DNA of 64,000 nucleotides from Synergistaceae bacterium UBA5560 (GTDB lineage: Bacteria; Synergistota; Synergistia; Synergistales; Aminiphilaceae), in contig DIMS01000056.1 in the NCBI GenBank assembly GCA_002425685.1, positions 16,511-80,510 of the forward strand, in the 5' to 3' direction. The notes beneath the pieces are model-generated. The model was not told the DNA's origin, searched no databases, and saw only the letters and a program-made list of their open reading frames with translations. This document shows, one piece after another, positions 8,521-16,905 of this stretch. The translations under genes and the position numbers were made by a program. Every line of letters starts with the position of its first letter. Position 1 is the first letter of the stretch.

Positions 8521-8560
8521 CGGCAGGCGGAGAGGAAGTCCCTCTCCGCCTGCCGTTTCG
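8521..8560 (+). terminator. Terminator after the TAXI-TRAP-lyase operon
   Basis: A 15-bp perfect stem (8521-8535 with 8541-8555, five-base loop) is followed by a short TTTCG tail. The T-run is weak but the stem is very stable, and the position 50 bases after the lyase stop and before a convergent gene fits a shared terminator. Confidence 0.7.
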
Positions 8561-8619
8561 CTGGCGCGCTGTTCCCTCGCTTTCCAGAGCTTCGAAATTC
8601 CAGGATCCCCCCCTTGCCG

Positions 8620-9357
8620 TCACAGGATCCATTTGCGGCGGATGTTCCGAAGGCTCGCCGCGAAGAGCCCGATGCAGAAGGCGCCGAGGATGGTGAAGTC
8701 CAGCGAATAGGACATGGTGTTGGTTCCCGAGACGGCACCATGGAGAAGATCCGCACCGTAAGTGAGGGGAAGTGCGTAGGACAGGGGGCGGAGAAAAAGG
8801 GGCAACCGCTCCAGGGGAACGAAGAGGCCGCAGAGGAAGAGCATGGGAAAACGGAAAAAGTTGGAAAAAGTCTGGGCCTCGAAGACCTCTCGCACGGCAA
8901 CGGCGATGAAGAGCCCGAAGAAGGTGGAGACCACGGCGAGAAGGAGTACTGTGGGAGCGAAGATGCCCCACGCGACGGGGGGGAGAGTGATGAAAAAGCC
9001 CGCGAGAAGCACGGGGACGAAGGCACCCGCCACGCCGAAGAGGACCGCCCCTGCTGTCTTGGCGAGCATGAGCAGCTCAAGGGAGATGGGCGCCAGAAGG
9101 AGCCGGTCGAAGGCGCGCTCTTTCTTTTCGAAGGTCACCGTCACGGCCAGCATGGAGGTGCTGCCGAAGAGAACGGACACGGCCACGACGCCGGGCAGGA
9201 CGGAGGGGAGATCCTCCATGCCCCTGCCGGAGCGCAGGAAGAACATGCCCGTCCAGGCGAGAGGAAAGAGAATTCCCCAGCTGATGTTGGGCGGTTTCAG
9301 GTAATAGGCCCGCATGTCCTTGACGAGGATGTTCCAGAAGGCGATCCACTGCTTCAT
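8620..9357 (-). CDS. ABC-2 type exporter permease
   Basis: A 245-residue membrane protein with about six hydrophobic segments and the ABC-2 C-terminal signature region FFRFPMLFLCGLFVPLERLP, found in DrrB/NodJ-type exporters. Its ATG overlaps the stop of the upstream ATPase by four bases (ATGA), so the two are translationally coupled. Together they form an efflux ABC transporter. The ArsR regulator and the cysteine-rich peptide upstream suggest that metal or thiol-reactive compounds are involved, but that is inference. Confidence 0.92.
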   Translation of the reverse strand: MKQWIAFWNILVKDMRAYYLKPPNISWGILFPLAWTGMFFLRSGRGMEDLPSVLPGVVAVSVLFGSTSMLAVTVTFEKKERAFDRLLLAPISLELLMLAKTAGAVLFGVAGAFVPVLLAGFFITLPPVAWGIFAPTVLLLAVVSTFFGLFIAVAVREVFEAQTFSNFFRFPMLFLCGLFVPLERLPLFLRPLSYALPLTYGADLLHGAVSGTNTMSYSLDFTILGAFCIGLFAASLRNIRRKWIL

Positions 9358-10337
9358 GACGTTCCCCCCTTCGCTCCCGATTTCTCCTTTTCCCGGTGCA
9401 GTGCATCCGCCTCGATGCCCGTGATCTCCACGAAGACATCCTCAAGGGAGGGGCGGAGCCGTACCGCTTCGAGCACCTGGGCGCCGTGTTCTTCCAGAAG
9501 GCGCACGAGGGGACCGATGGCAACGGGCTGGTCCGCCTCGACGAGAAGCATGTCCTCGGCGGGACAGGAAAAGGTCAGATCGGGAAAGACTGGTGGAAGG
9601 ATGTCGACAACCTCTCCGGAAAGACCGCCGCAGCAAACCCGCAGGCGATGCCGCTTTTGGAGAGGCGTGAGGAGGTGCTCCACCGAGTCGATGCGGATGA
9701 TGCGCCCTTTTACCAGAAAGGCGATGCGGTCGCAGAGGCGCTCCGCCTCCTCGATGTAGTGGGTTGTGAGAAAAAGGGTCGTTCCGTCGCGATGGAGATC
9801 CGCCAGAATGCGACGGATCTGCCGGGCGCTGGCTACGTCGATTCCCGTGGTGGGTTCGTCGAGAAAGAGGATTTCCGGTTTGTGGAGAAGCCCCGCAGCG
9901 ATGGTGAGTTTGCGTTTCATTCCTTTGGAATAGCCTCCGAAGAGGCGATGCCCCGCCTCGGCGAGGCCGAAGATCTCCAGGAGCTCTCCGGCACGGTGTC
10001 GGCGCTCCGTCTTGCCCATGCCGTAGAGCGCACCGCAGAAGGCGAGGTTGTCGAATCCGGACAGTTCCGGATAGAGATTGCTCTCGTCGGAGACGACGCC
10101 GAGAAGGTGCTGGGCGGCCTTGGGGTTTCGTGTACAGTCGAGTCCGCCCACTCGGATCGTTCCAGCGTCAGGGCGCGCAAGCCCCGTGAGAAGGTTGATG
10201 GTGGTCGTCTTTCCCGCTCCGTTGGGGCCGAGGAAGCCGAAAAATTCACCCCGGCGGACCGAGAAGGACACGTCCGCCAGGGCCTGTACGTCTCCGAATC
10301 GCTTGCGCAGCCCTGAGGCGACCAGAACGTCCGTCAT
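9354..10337 (-). CDS. ABC-2 type exporter ATP-binding protein
   Basis: A 327-residue ATPase. The Walker A motif GPNGAGKTT, the signature YSKGMKRKL and Walker B ILFLDEPTTGID are in order, followed by the H-loop TTHYIEEAE. The C-terminal 90 residues form the extra domain typical of DrrA-like exporters. ATG 10335-10337 was selected because it overlaps the stop of the cysteine-rich peptide gene (TGATG), implying coupled translation; the longer upstream frame runs through that small gene. It partners with the permease at 8620-9357. Confidence 0.93.
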   Translation of the reverse strand: MTDVLVASGLRKRFGDVQALADVSFSVRRGEFFGFLGPNGAGKTTTINLLTGLARPDAGTIRVGGLDCTRNPKAAQHLLGVVSDESNLYPELSGFDNLAFCGALYGMGKTERRHRAGELLEIFGLAEAGHRLFGGYSKGMKRKLTIAAGLLHKPEILFLDEPTTGIDVASARQIRRILADLHRDGTTLFLTTHYIEEAERLCDRIAFLVKGRIIRIDSVEHLLTPLQKRHRLRVCCGGLSGEVVDILPPVFPDLTFSCPAEDMLLVEADQPVAIGPLVRLLEEHGAQVLEAVRLRPSLEDVFVEITGIEADALHREKEKSGAKGGTS

Positions 10338-10483
10338 CACGAAAGGGGCTTTTCGTCCTCGTTGCAGATACAGGGATGGGGCTTTTCGTCGCCGTGACAC
10401 TCCCGTATCCGTTCGGGCGAACATTCTCCGGGCTTGCCCTTCAGATGCTCAGGTTTTCTGCAGCAGCATTCCTTCTCACACAT
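10337..10483 (-). CDS. Small cysteine-rich peptide between ArsR and ABC exporter
   Basis: This 48-residue frame starts MCEKECCCRKPEHLKG and contains eight cysteines (2, 6, 7, 8, 21, 29, 38, 40) and three histidines, ending CICNEDEKPLS. AAAGGAGA precedes the ATG at 10481-10483; an alternative ATG six bases further upstream overlaps the arsR stop. Its own stop overlaps the ATPase start (TGATG). The tight coupling on both sides argues that it is a real gene. Cys/His density suggests metal binding. I recognise no family. It lies between a metal- or stress-type ArsR repressor and an exporter, so a metal chaperone or buffer is a reasonable guess only. Confidence 0.7.
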   Translation of the reverse strand: MCEKECCCRKPEHLKGKPGECSPERIRECHGDEKPHPCICNEDEKPLS

Positions 10484-10485
10484 GG

Positions 10486-10848
10486 TCATTCTCCTTTCCC
10501 GAGGGGGTTGCCCTCATCAAGTGCTTTTTGCGCCGTTGAGACGGCGATGCCGTAATGTCCCTCTTCCGGAGGAGCTGCGCCGAAAAGTTCGAGTGCCGTG
10601 CCCCGCCATGCCGCTAGCGTCTCCTCGTTGATGGCGTAATGGACGAAATAGCCGCGCTTGTCCGCCCGGACGAGCGCAGCGGCCCGAAGGATCCGCAGAT
10701 GTTGGGACACCGCCGCGGGGGTGATGGACAAAGCTCGGGCGAGGGCGTTGACGCAGAGCGGACGCTGTCTGAGAAGGGCGATCATCCGCACCCTTGTCTC
10801 CACGGAAAGCACTTTGAAAAGAGCGGCCAATTCCTCCGGAGTCGTCAT
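10486..10848 (-). CDS. ArsR-family transcriptional repressor
   Basis: A 120-residue winged-helix protein. The DNA-binding part includes LFKVLSVETRVRMIALL, NALARALSITPAAVSQHLRIL and a wing VRADKRGYFVHYAI. No obvious CxC metal site on helix 3 is seen (only one cysteine, in RPLCVN), so the inducer is uncertain. It is the first gene of an operon with the cysteine-rich peptide and ABC-2 exporter. An inverted repeat in its own promoter suggests autorepression. Confidence 0.93.
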   Translation of the reverse strand: MTTPEELAALFKVLSVETRVRMIALLRQRPLCVNALARALSITPAAVSQHLRILRAAALVRADKRGYFVHYAINEETLAAWRGTALELFGAAPPEEGHYGIAVSTAQKALDEGNPLGKGE

Positions 10849-10866
10849 GGTGCCTCCTTTTTATTT

Positions 10867-10911
10867 AAGTATCAACGCAGATACTTTAAATCTCCTCTCT
10901 TCATCTGTCAA
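10867..10911 (-). promoter_or_regulatory. arsR promoter with inverted-repeat operator
   Basis: On the minus strand TTGACA (10906-10911), a 17-base spacer and TAAAGT (10883-10888) form the promoter. The perfect inverted repeat AAGTATC-N6-GATACTT at 10867-10886 overlaps the -10 box and the start region, the normal place for an ArsR-family operator. Confidence 0.7.
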
Positions 10912-10998
10912 GGAGGGTGATGAGGTTCGCATTCGCGCTCTTCCCAATTGAAGGACGCACAGAAGCCTTTTTTTACGAACGAACCGAGAGAGTCAAGC

Positions 10999-11036
10999 AA
11001 AAAGGCCCCGAGGCCGGAAAGCCCGGACTCGGAGCC
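10999..11036 (-). terminator. Terminator downstream of the polyferredoxin gene
   Basis: On the minus strand a GC-rich interrupted hairpin (GGC-CCGAG-CCGG paired with CCGG-CTCGG-GCC, arms within 11004-11036) is followed by T5. It lies about 240 bases beyond the stop of the gene at 11273-12682 and upstream of arsR. The DNA from 11037 to 11272 shows nothing else I can name. Confidence 0.75.
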
Positions 11037-11272
11037 TGCGTTCATCTCCATGTGGACACGTAAAATTTCTTGAGCGCTTCGGAAGACCAAGGATAGATCG
11101 ATAACACACAAGATCTCTCGCACAAGTGCGAGGAACGGATCAAAGGGACTTGATCGTCCCCCCTCATTTTTTGCATGTCATGCCTTCCGAGAGAAGAAGG
11201 AAGAAGGTGCGTCTCATCGTTGCCGGACGAACAACATACGGCTGCGGTCTGGCTCGGCTCGAATTCCGGCGT

Positions 11273-12682
11273 TCATCGCTTCAGCAGCCGCGACACGGCG
11301 TCCCGGATCTCCTGAACTTCCTTTCCAGATTCCACCGCCAACTCCTTGAGCGGACGGTCGAGGGAGGATTCTTGCGGCCAGTGTGCCTCGGCGAGGATGG
11401 CTGCGGGGTCGAGTCCGAAGGTGGACCCTACGTCGAGAAGGGTCATGGAACCCCGGATGCTGTCAGGGCTTGACGGAGGAGTGGAGGTACTTCCGGGTTG
11501 TCCCGTAGTTTGTCCCTGCGAGGTTTCCCTGGACTCCAGGGAGGTGAAATAGGCGACGAGAGCATTCTTGACGGCCTCGTCGTTCACGCCGTCGAGTTTT
11601 TTCATGGACACGTCCCTGGGAGTGTCGTCGGGAAGTTCCGCTAGGGCGAGAACCTGTTCCACCGGCAGTCCGACGGTTTTTGCCGCCTGCTCGAAGGTCA
11701 TCCAGCCGAAGACGCCCTCCACGGAACGGACCCCCGTGAGCGTACCCTCCGGCGGCGCGTAGAAGGTCGCCCAGTGTCCCGTCACTTTTGCGGTGCCGTA
11801 GGCACCAAAGAAAAAGAAAAGCCCCACGAGTCCCACCGTCAGGGTGGAAAAACGGCAGGGCGGTTTTTCCGGCTTTCCGGGAGCGGCGAATTCCAGCGTG
11901 CGCGGAACAGGACAGGCGGCGATGCAGCGCCCGCAGGCAATGCATTCGCTGCTCACAGTTCGGACCGTTGTCATCGGATCGAGACGCACCGGGCAGGTCC
12001 ACGTGCAGGCGGCGCAGGAGATGCATGTCGTCTCGTTCCGCTGGATCTTGGCGAGTCCGAGTTTCTGGAGCGGAGCCAGGAGTGCGCCGAGGGGACAGAG
12101 GTAGCGGCACCAGAAACGCTCGATCCAAAGAGAGGCGAGGAGCACGGCTCCGAAGAGGACTCCGTAGGCCCAGGGGCGCTCGAGAACACCCGCCCACCCT
12201 TCCGTGGCATGCATGGCCGCCACCCAGGGATCGACATCGCGCCAGGCGAGCGATCCTGTGCGCCAGGCAAGTCCCACCACGACCGCGAGAACAAGGTATT
12301 TCAGCGCACGCAGTGAACGATCCACTGCCTCGGGAAGTTCCCTGCGCCGGATGCCCAGCCTTCTTCCCAGGGTCGCGCTCCACTCTCCCAGGGTGCCGAG
12401 GGGGCAGATCCAGCCGCAGAAGACACGCCCCACGAGAAGTCCTCCCAGCACGATTCCAGCGAGGAGGACCAAGGTGCTCGGGGCAGTGCGGCGGAGCCAG
12501 TCTCCGGAGGTAAAAACGCTGTACAGGCTCTCGACGAAGCCGAGGGGGCAATAGGCATCCACACTCCCCACTCCCTTGGGGCCACCCCCTAGAACCTGAT
12601 GACGCCATCCAATCCACATGAGAAAGGCGAAAAAGCTCCCCTGTACGGCGTAGCGAAGCCATTGGGTCCGTTTCTCCGTCAT
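11273..12682 (-). CDS. Membrane polyferredoxin (NapH/CcoG-like 4Fe-4S protein)
   Basis: A 469-residue protein with about six membrane segments, two membrane-embedded CxxxCP motifs (VFCGWICPLG near 87-96 and FWCRYLCPLG further on), then two ferredoxin clusters CISCAACTWTCPV and CIACGRCIAACPV. Such proteins pass electrons between quinols or flavoproteins and periplasmic or cytoplasmic acceptors. After a final membrane segment it carries two similar tail repeats of about 45 residues (starting VEGVFGWMTFEQAA and IRGSMTLLDVGSTF). ATG 12680-12682 sits after GAGAGGAGGA. It is divergent from a cysteine desulfurase-like gene. The electron donor and acceptor are unknown. Confidence 0.88.
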   Translation of the reverse strand: MTEKRTQWLRYAVQGSFFAFLMWIGWRHQVLGGGPKGVGSVDAYCPLGFVESLYSVFTSGDWLRRTAPSTLVLLAGIVLGGLLVGRVFCGWICPLGTLGEWSATLGRRLGIRRRELPEAVDRSLRALKYLVLAVVVGLAWRTGSLAWRDVDPWVAAMHATEGWAGVLERPWAYGVLFGAVLLASLWIERFWCRYLCPLGALLAPLQKLGLAKIQRNETTCISCAACTWTCPVRLDPMTTVRTVSSECIACGRCIAACPVPRTLEFAAPGKPEKPPCRFSTLTVGLVGLFFFFGAYGTAKVTGHWATFYAPPEGTLTGVRSVEGVFGWMTFEQAAKTVGLPVEQVLALAELPDDTPRDVSMKKLDGVNDEAVKNALVAYFTSLESRETSQGQTTGQPGSTSTPPSSPDSIRGSMTLLDVGSTFGLDPAAILAEAHWPQESSLDRPLKELAVESGKEVQEIRDAVSRLLKR

Positions 12683-12817
12683 TGTCGTTTTCCTCCTCTC
12701 AATGTTTCTTCTTATCAGCACTATGCTATTTCGGAGGTAATACATGCCTTTGTTTTTAAGCATACTCCTCTGGGGAACGCGAGAACAGGGGGAAACACTC
12801 TAATTCCGTGTTACAAT

Positions 12818-12838
12818 AAATGATATTCCATATCATTT
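12818..12838. promoter_or_regulatory. Perfect 9-bp inverted repeat in a divergent intergenic region
   Basis: AAATGATAT-TCC-ATATCATTT is a perfect palindrome lying 23 bases before the cysteine desulfurase-like start and 136 bases before the divergent polyferredoxin start. It looks like a dimeric repressor site. No regulator gene is adjacent. Confidence 0.5.
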
Positions 12839-12861
12839 GACGTGCGGCGAGGTGACGCTCC

Positions 12862-14034
12862 ATGGCGATCTATCTGAACAATGCGGCCACCACCTGGCCC
12901 AAGCCACCCGAAGTGGCCGAGGCCGTGACGGCTTTTCTCGTCGAAGGGGGGGCGAATTTGGCGAGGGGAAGTGCCTCCAAGCGCGATCTGGGCACACTGG
13001 ATCTGGTGACTACCTGCCGCGAGGAGCTGGCTTCCTTTTTCGGCGGCTACGAAAAGGGCGATCCGCGGTACGTGACCTTCACGGGAAACGTGACGGAAGC
13101 CCTGAATCTGGTTCTCAAGGGGTTCTGCAAGCCTGGCATGACGGTGCTCACCACTTCCATGGAGCACAACGCGGTGATCCGCCCTCTGCGACGGCTTCAG
13201 GAGGAGCGCGGCCTGGAGGTGAACGTCCTTCCCTGCGACGACGAGGGATTTCTTCGCCTCGAAGAGCTGGAGTACCGCCTCGGCGAGGGGGCGGACCTGA
13301 TGGTGCTGAGTCACGCGAGCAACGTCTGCGGCGCCGTGCAGGACCTGGAGGAGGTGGCATCCCTCTGTTTCCGGAACGGAGTGCCTTTGGTGCTCGATGC
13401 GGCCCAGACGGGGGGCGAAACTCCCCTTTCGGCGTCGTCGCTGAACCTGGCGGCTCTCTGTTTTACCGGACACAAGAGTCTGTTGGGACCTCCGGGCGTC
13501 GGGGGTGTGGTCTGGCGACCGGACTTCGCCCGGGAAGTCCTTCCCCTGCTGGACGGAGGAACGGGGAGCTTCTCCGCGGAGGAGCGGCAGCCCCTTGTGC
13601 TTCCGGACAAGTTCGAGGCGGGAACGCCGAACCTGCTGGGGGTGGCGGGGCTTCTCGCGGCGCTGCGGGAGGTACGGGGCGATGCCATGGCGGCCCGGAG
13701 GGCCCGGAAGAAAGACCTCGGAGAGATGCTGCGGCAGGAGCTGACGCGGATTCCCGGATGTCGCATCGCCGGAGGCGGGAACGACCCGGAGCGGCGGTTG
13801 TCCGTGGTGGCCCTCAACGTGGACGGATGGGACAACGGCACCCTCGCCTTCGAGCTCGCGGAGCGGTGGGGCATCGAAACCCGTCCCGGTCTCCACTGCG
13901 CTCCCCTGGCGCATCGGACGCTGGGGACCTTTCCGGGAGGGGCATTGCGCCTCTCCCCGGGGGTCTTTACCGAGGAGAGGGAGCTGCGGGTCTGCCTTGA
14001 GGGGCTGGCGACTCTTGCGAAGGAGCGACGCTGA
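12862..14034 (+). CDS. Cysteine desulfurase-like class V aminotransferase
   Basis: A 390-residue PLP enzyme of the NifS/SufS/Csd type. H102 (SMEHN) stacks on PLP, D179 and Q182 (LDAAQT) bind the cofactor, K205 in TGHKS forms the Schiff base, and C346 in GLHCAPLAHRTLG is placed like the active-site cysteine of group II desulfurases. The N-terminus YLNNAATTWPKP is typical of this subfamily. It would mobilise sulfur (or selenium) from cysteine. The neighbouring Fe-S membrane protein is divergent, and no scaffold gene is adjacent. A ribosome site (GGCGAGGTGACG) precedes the ATG. Confidence 0.9.
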   Translation: MAIYLNNAATTWPKPPEVAEAVTAFLVEGGANLARGSASKRDLGTLDLVTTCREELASFFGGYEKGDPRYVTFTGNVTEALNLVLKGFCKPGMTVLTTSMEHNAVIRPLRRLQEERGLEVNVLPCDDEGFLRLEELEYRLGEGADLMVLSHASNVCGAVQDLEEVASLCFRNGVPLVLDAAQTGGETPLSASSLNLAALCFTGHKSLLGPPGVGGVVWRPDFAREVLPLLDGGTGSFSAEERQPLVLPDKFEAGTPNLLGVAGLLAALREVRGDAMAARRARKKDLGEMLRQELTRIPGCRIAGGGNDPERRLSVVALNVDGWDNGTLAFELAERWGIETRPGLHCAPLAHRTLGTFPGGALRLSPGVFTEERELRVCLEGLATLAKERR

Positions 14035-14106
14035 CGGAGTGGAACTGCAAAGGAGGTTTTCTCCGGAAAGCGGATTCCGATCCTGGAAAAAAGAGGAAGC
14101 GCAGTG

Positions 14107-14152
14107 CACACATCCCGTCCGGGGAGATCTTTCCGGACGGGATGTGTCTTTT
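14107..14152 (+). terminator. Terminator between the desulfurase-like and HAD genes
   Basis: A perfect 15-bp stem (about 14108-14122 with 14133-14147) with a ten-base loop is followed by CTTTTC on the plus strand. It sits between two convergent genes and probably serves both. Confidence 0.8.
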
Positions 14153-14979
14153 CAGCAGTTTTCCAGGACGTAGCGCTCCAGAGCGAGGGCGACGCCGTCC
14201 TCGTCATTGGATGTCGTCACCGCGTCGGCGGCATCTTTGAGGGATTGTCTGGCGTTTTCCATGGCCACGCGGAACCCCGCAGCCTCGAAGAGCTGCAGGT
14301 CGTTCTCCGAATCGCCGATGGCGAGGATCTCCTCCCGGGAGACGCCGAGGCGTTTGGCGAGGAGTGCCAGGGATTTTCCTTTGTTCACCTCCGGAGAGGC
14401 CATGTCCAGAAAGAGCGGATTGGAAATGGCCGCGAAAAGGCGATCCCCGAAATGGGCCTTCACGCTGTCCCGCATGAGAAGGATCTGCTCCTCGTCGTCG
14501 GCGATGGCCAGGAGCTTTGTGGGTGCATCCTGGGGAACATAGAGTTCGAAGCCGAGGGGAACGGGGTCGGTGAAGGCGAGGTTGCCGTAATACCGGGATT
14601 TGTCGTTCTCCGTGTCCACGTAGAGCACGTCCCGGATGTAGCTTTGGATGTACCAGTGCCGCTCCCGGAAAAAGCGAAGAACTTCCTTGGCGAGCGCGAG
14701 ATCCATGGGATGATGGAAGATGGTTTCTCCAGTTCGGGCTGTGCGGATCAGTGCGCCGTTGTAGGTGATGAGCGGCGCGTCGAGCCCGAGAGTCTCCGCC
14801 ACGGGCGAGGTGGAACGGAACATGCGCCCCGTGGCGATGGTGAGCGTGACTCCCGCCTCGCCGCAGGCCCGGGCGGCGGCGAGGGTACGGGAGGAGACGG
14901 TATTGTCCGACCGGAGGAGCGTGCCGTCCAGATCGATGGCGACAAGTTTGTACTTTTGGGATGTGCATGCGTGGGTCAT
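14152..14979 (-). CDS. Cof-type HAD-family sugar-phosphate/FMN phosphatase
   Basis: A 275-residue HAD hydrolase of subclass IIB. Motif I is AIDLDGTLL with nucleophile D16 and D18, motif II TIATGR, motif III lysine NKGKSLALL, and motif IV GDSENDLQLF. These soluble enzymes dephosphorylate sugar phosphates, FMN or similar small molecules; substrate cannot be read from sequence. The ATG at 14977-14979 follows AAGGAGG; an upstream in-frame ATG lacks a ribosome site. It appears to be a single-gene unit. Confidence 0.9.
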   Translation of the reverse strand: MTHACTSQKYKLVAIDLDGTLLRSDNTVSSRTLAAARACGEAGVTLTIATGRMFRSTSPVAETLGLDAPLITYNGALIRTARTGETIFHHPMDLALAKEVLRFFRERHWYIQSYIRDVLYVDTENDKSRYYGNLAFTDPVPLGFELYVPQDAPTKLLAIADDEEQILLMRDSVKAHFGDRLFAAISNPLFLDMASPEVNKGKSLALLAKRLGVSREEILAIGDSENDLQLFEAAGFRVAMENARQSLKDAADAVTTSNDEDGVALALERYVLENC

Positions 14980-15028
14980 GAAAGTCCTCCTTGGATTGCG
15001 TCGACGCCCTTTCCGGATGTACACACAC

Positions 15029-15062
15029 CGCCGCTCCGGTGAAACCTCACCGGAGCGGCGGT
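15029..15062 (-). terminator. Strong hairpin downstream of ilvD
   Basis: CCGCCGCTCCGGTG and its exact complement form a 14-bp stem with a six-base loop. There is no T-tract, only GTGTGTGTAC on the minus strand, so termination is plausible but not certain. It lies 70 bases after the ilvD stop and before the HAD gene start. Confidence 0.45.
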
Positions 15063-15129
15063 GGACGAGAGAAGGGGTTCTCGTCGAACGCGGACCGAAA
15101 TGATTACATCAAGTGTACTCTTTTTTCGT

Positions 15130-16791
15130 TCATAACTCCAGTACCGCCCCGCGGGCACCGCTGGTGACGAAATGACGGTAGCGGTTGAGGAAGGGGCTGT
15201 CCACGGGCTGCAGCTTTGGTGTCCAGGATGCCCTGCGGACGGCGAGTGCTTCTTCGGAGACGAGCAGTTCGAGCGTTCTCGCCGGAATGTCGATCCGGAT
15301 GCGGTCTCCGTCCTTCACGAGGGCGATGGGACCGCCCGCCGCCGCTTCGGGGGAGATGTGCCCGGTGCAGGAACCCCGGGTGGCGCCGGAAAAGCGTCCG
15401 TCGGTGAGAAGGGCCACGCTCTTGTCGAGTCCCATGCCCGCCAGGGCGGAGGTGGGGGTGAGCATCTCCCGCATGCCCGGCCCTCCCTTGGGGCCTTCGC
15501 AGCGGATGACCACCACGTCGCCGGAGCGGATCTCCCCTTTCAGAATCGCCTGCGTGACCTCGTCCTCGGAGTCGAAGACCCGGGCGGGGCCCTCGTGGCG
15601 GAGCATTTCCGGGGCCACGGCGGACTGCTTCACCACCGCGCCGTCGGGGGCGAGGTTCCCCTTGAGGATGGCGATGCCCCCCTCGGCGTGATAGGGGTCG
15701 CTCAGGGGGCGGATCACCGTGGGATCCAGCACCCGTGCGTTCACCACGTTTTCGCCGCAGGTGCGCCCCGTGACGGTGAGGCATTCGCCGGAGATCTTTC
15801 CCGCCGCGAGGAGCTGTGCCATGACCGCCTGGACTCCTCCCGCGGCGGCGAGGTCCTGAATGTGATGGGATCCGCCGGGGCTCATGCTGCAGATGTGGGG
15901 GACGATGCGGCCGATCTCGTCGAAGCGTTCGAGAGGAAGGGTCACATCCGCAGCCCAGGCGATGGCGGGAAGGTGCAGCGCCGTGTTCGTGGAGCCTCCG
16001 AGGGCCATATCCACGGCGACGGCATTGTCGAAGGCGTCTTTTGTCAGAATGTCCCTGGGGCGGATGTTCCGCTCCACCAGCGTCATGACGGCGAGCCCCG
16101 CATCCTTGGCGAGGCGCTCCCGGGCGGCGGTGACGGCGGGAATGGTGCCGTTGCCGGGAAGGGCGAGCCCCAGTGCCTCCATCATGCAGTTCATGGTGTT
16201 GGCGGTGAACATGCCCGCGCAGGAGCCGCATCCGGGGCAGGCGCAGTTCTCGATCTCTTCCAGCTCTTCGGCGGTCATGCGTCCCGCCGCGTGCTTTCCC
16301 ACGGCCTCGAAGACGTTGGAGAGGTCGATGTCGCGCCCGCCGTGGCGTCCCGCCATCATGGGGCCGCCGCTCACGATGAGGGAGGGAATGTTGAGTTTCG
16401 CTGCCGCCATGGCCATGCCGGGAATGATCTTGTCGCAGTTCGTGACCATCACGAGGGCGTCCAGAGCGTGTCCCTGCACCATCACCTCGATGGAGTCCAT
16501 GATGAGTTCCCGGCTCGCCAGGGAGAATTTCATTCCGATGTGGTTCATGGCGATGCCGTCGCAGACGCCGATCACGGGGAATTCGAGAGGAAGCCCGCCT
16601 GCGGCGTAGACACCGGCCTTGACGGCCTCGACGAGACGTTCCAGGTGAACGTGGCCGGGAATGATGGAGTTGTAGGCGTTCACCACCCCGATCCAGGGAC
16701 GGCGGATTTCCCAGTCCGTGTAGCCCGCCGCCTTCATGAGCGAGCGGTGCGGTGTCCGATGGGGCCCTTGTTTTGCGAGATCACTGCGCAT
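15130..16791 (-). CDS. ilvD: Dihydroxy-acid dehydratase
   Basis: A 553-residue IlvD/Edd-family dehydratase converting dihydroxyisovalerate and dihydroxymethylvalerate to the 2-keto acids of valine and isoleucine. Cluster cysteines are visible in [10 protein letters not shown] and in [11 protein letters not shown], and family stretches [20 protein letters not shown] and GHISPEAA are intact. Length is normal. It follows dctM by 114 bases on the same strand, so it may be read with the TRAP genes or from the upstream ilv operon. No stand-alone promoter was recognised. Confidence 0.96.
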   Translation of the reverse strand: MRSDLAKQGPHRTPHRSLMKAAGYTDWEIRRPWIGVVNAYNSIIPGHVHLERLVEAVKAGVYAAGGLPLEFPVIGVCDGIAMNHIGMKFSLASRELIMDSIEVMVQGHALDALVMVTNCDKIIPGMAMAAAKLNIPSLIVSGGPMMAGRHGGRDIDLSNVFEAVGKHAAGRMTAEELEEIENCACPGCGSCAGMFTANTMNCMMEALGLALPGNGTIPAVTAARERLAKDAGLAVMTLVERNIRPRDILTKDAFDNAVAVDMALGGSTNTALHLPAIAWAADVTLPLERFDEIGRIVPHICSMSPGGSHHIQDLAAAGGVQAVMAQLLAAGKISGECLTVTGRTCGENVVNARVLDPTVIRPLSDPYHAEGGIAILKGNLAPDGAVVKQSAVAPEMLRHEGPARVFDSEDEVTQAILKGEIRSGDVVVIRCEGPKGGPGMREMLTPTSALAGMGLDKSVALLTDGRFSGATRGSCTGHISPEAAAGGPIALVKDGDRIRIDIPARTLELLVSEEALAVRRASWTPKLQPVDSPFLNRYRHFVTSGARGAVLEL

Positions 16792-16905
16792 GTCCGTTTC
16801 CCCCTTTGCAATGTGTAGAACGAGATTCCCCCAAGCCCCTGCCGCCCGTGCAGCCCCTGCCTTTTCCGCGAAAGAATGAGCGGTTGCCTCCTCCGGACTG
16901 CGCGG

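Noticed and set aside
10908..11123. 71-codon frame upstream of arsR
   Set aside because: It contains the terminator hairpin at 10999-11036 and has no ribosome site; not credible as a gene.
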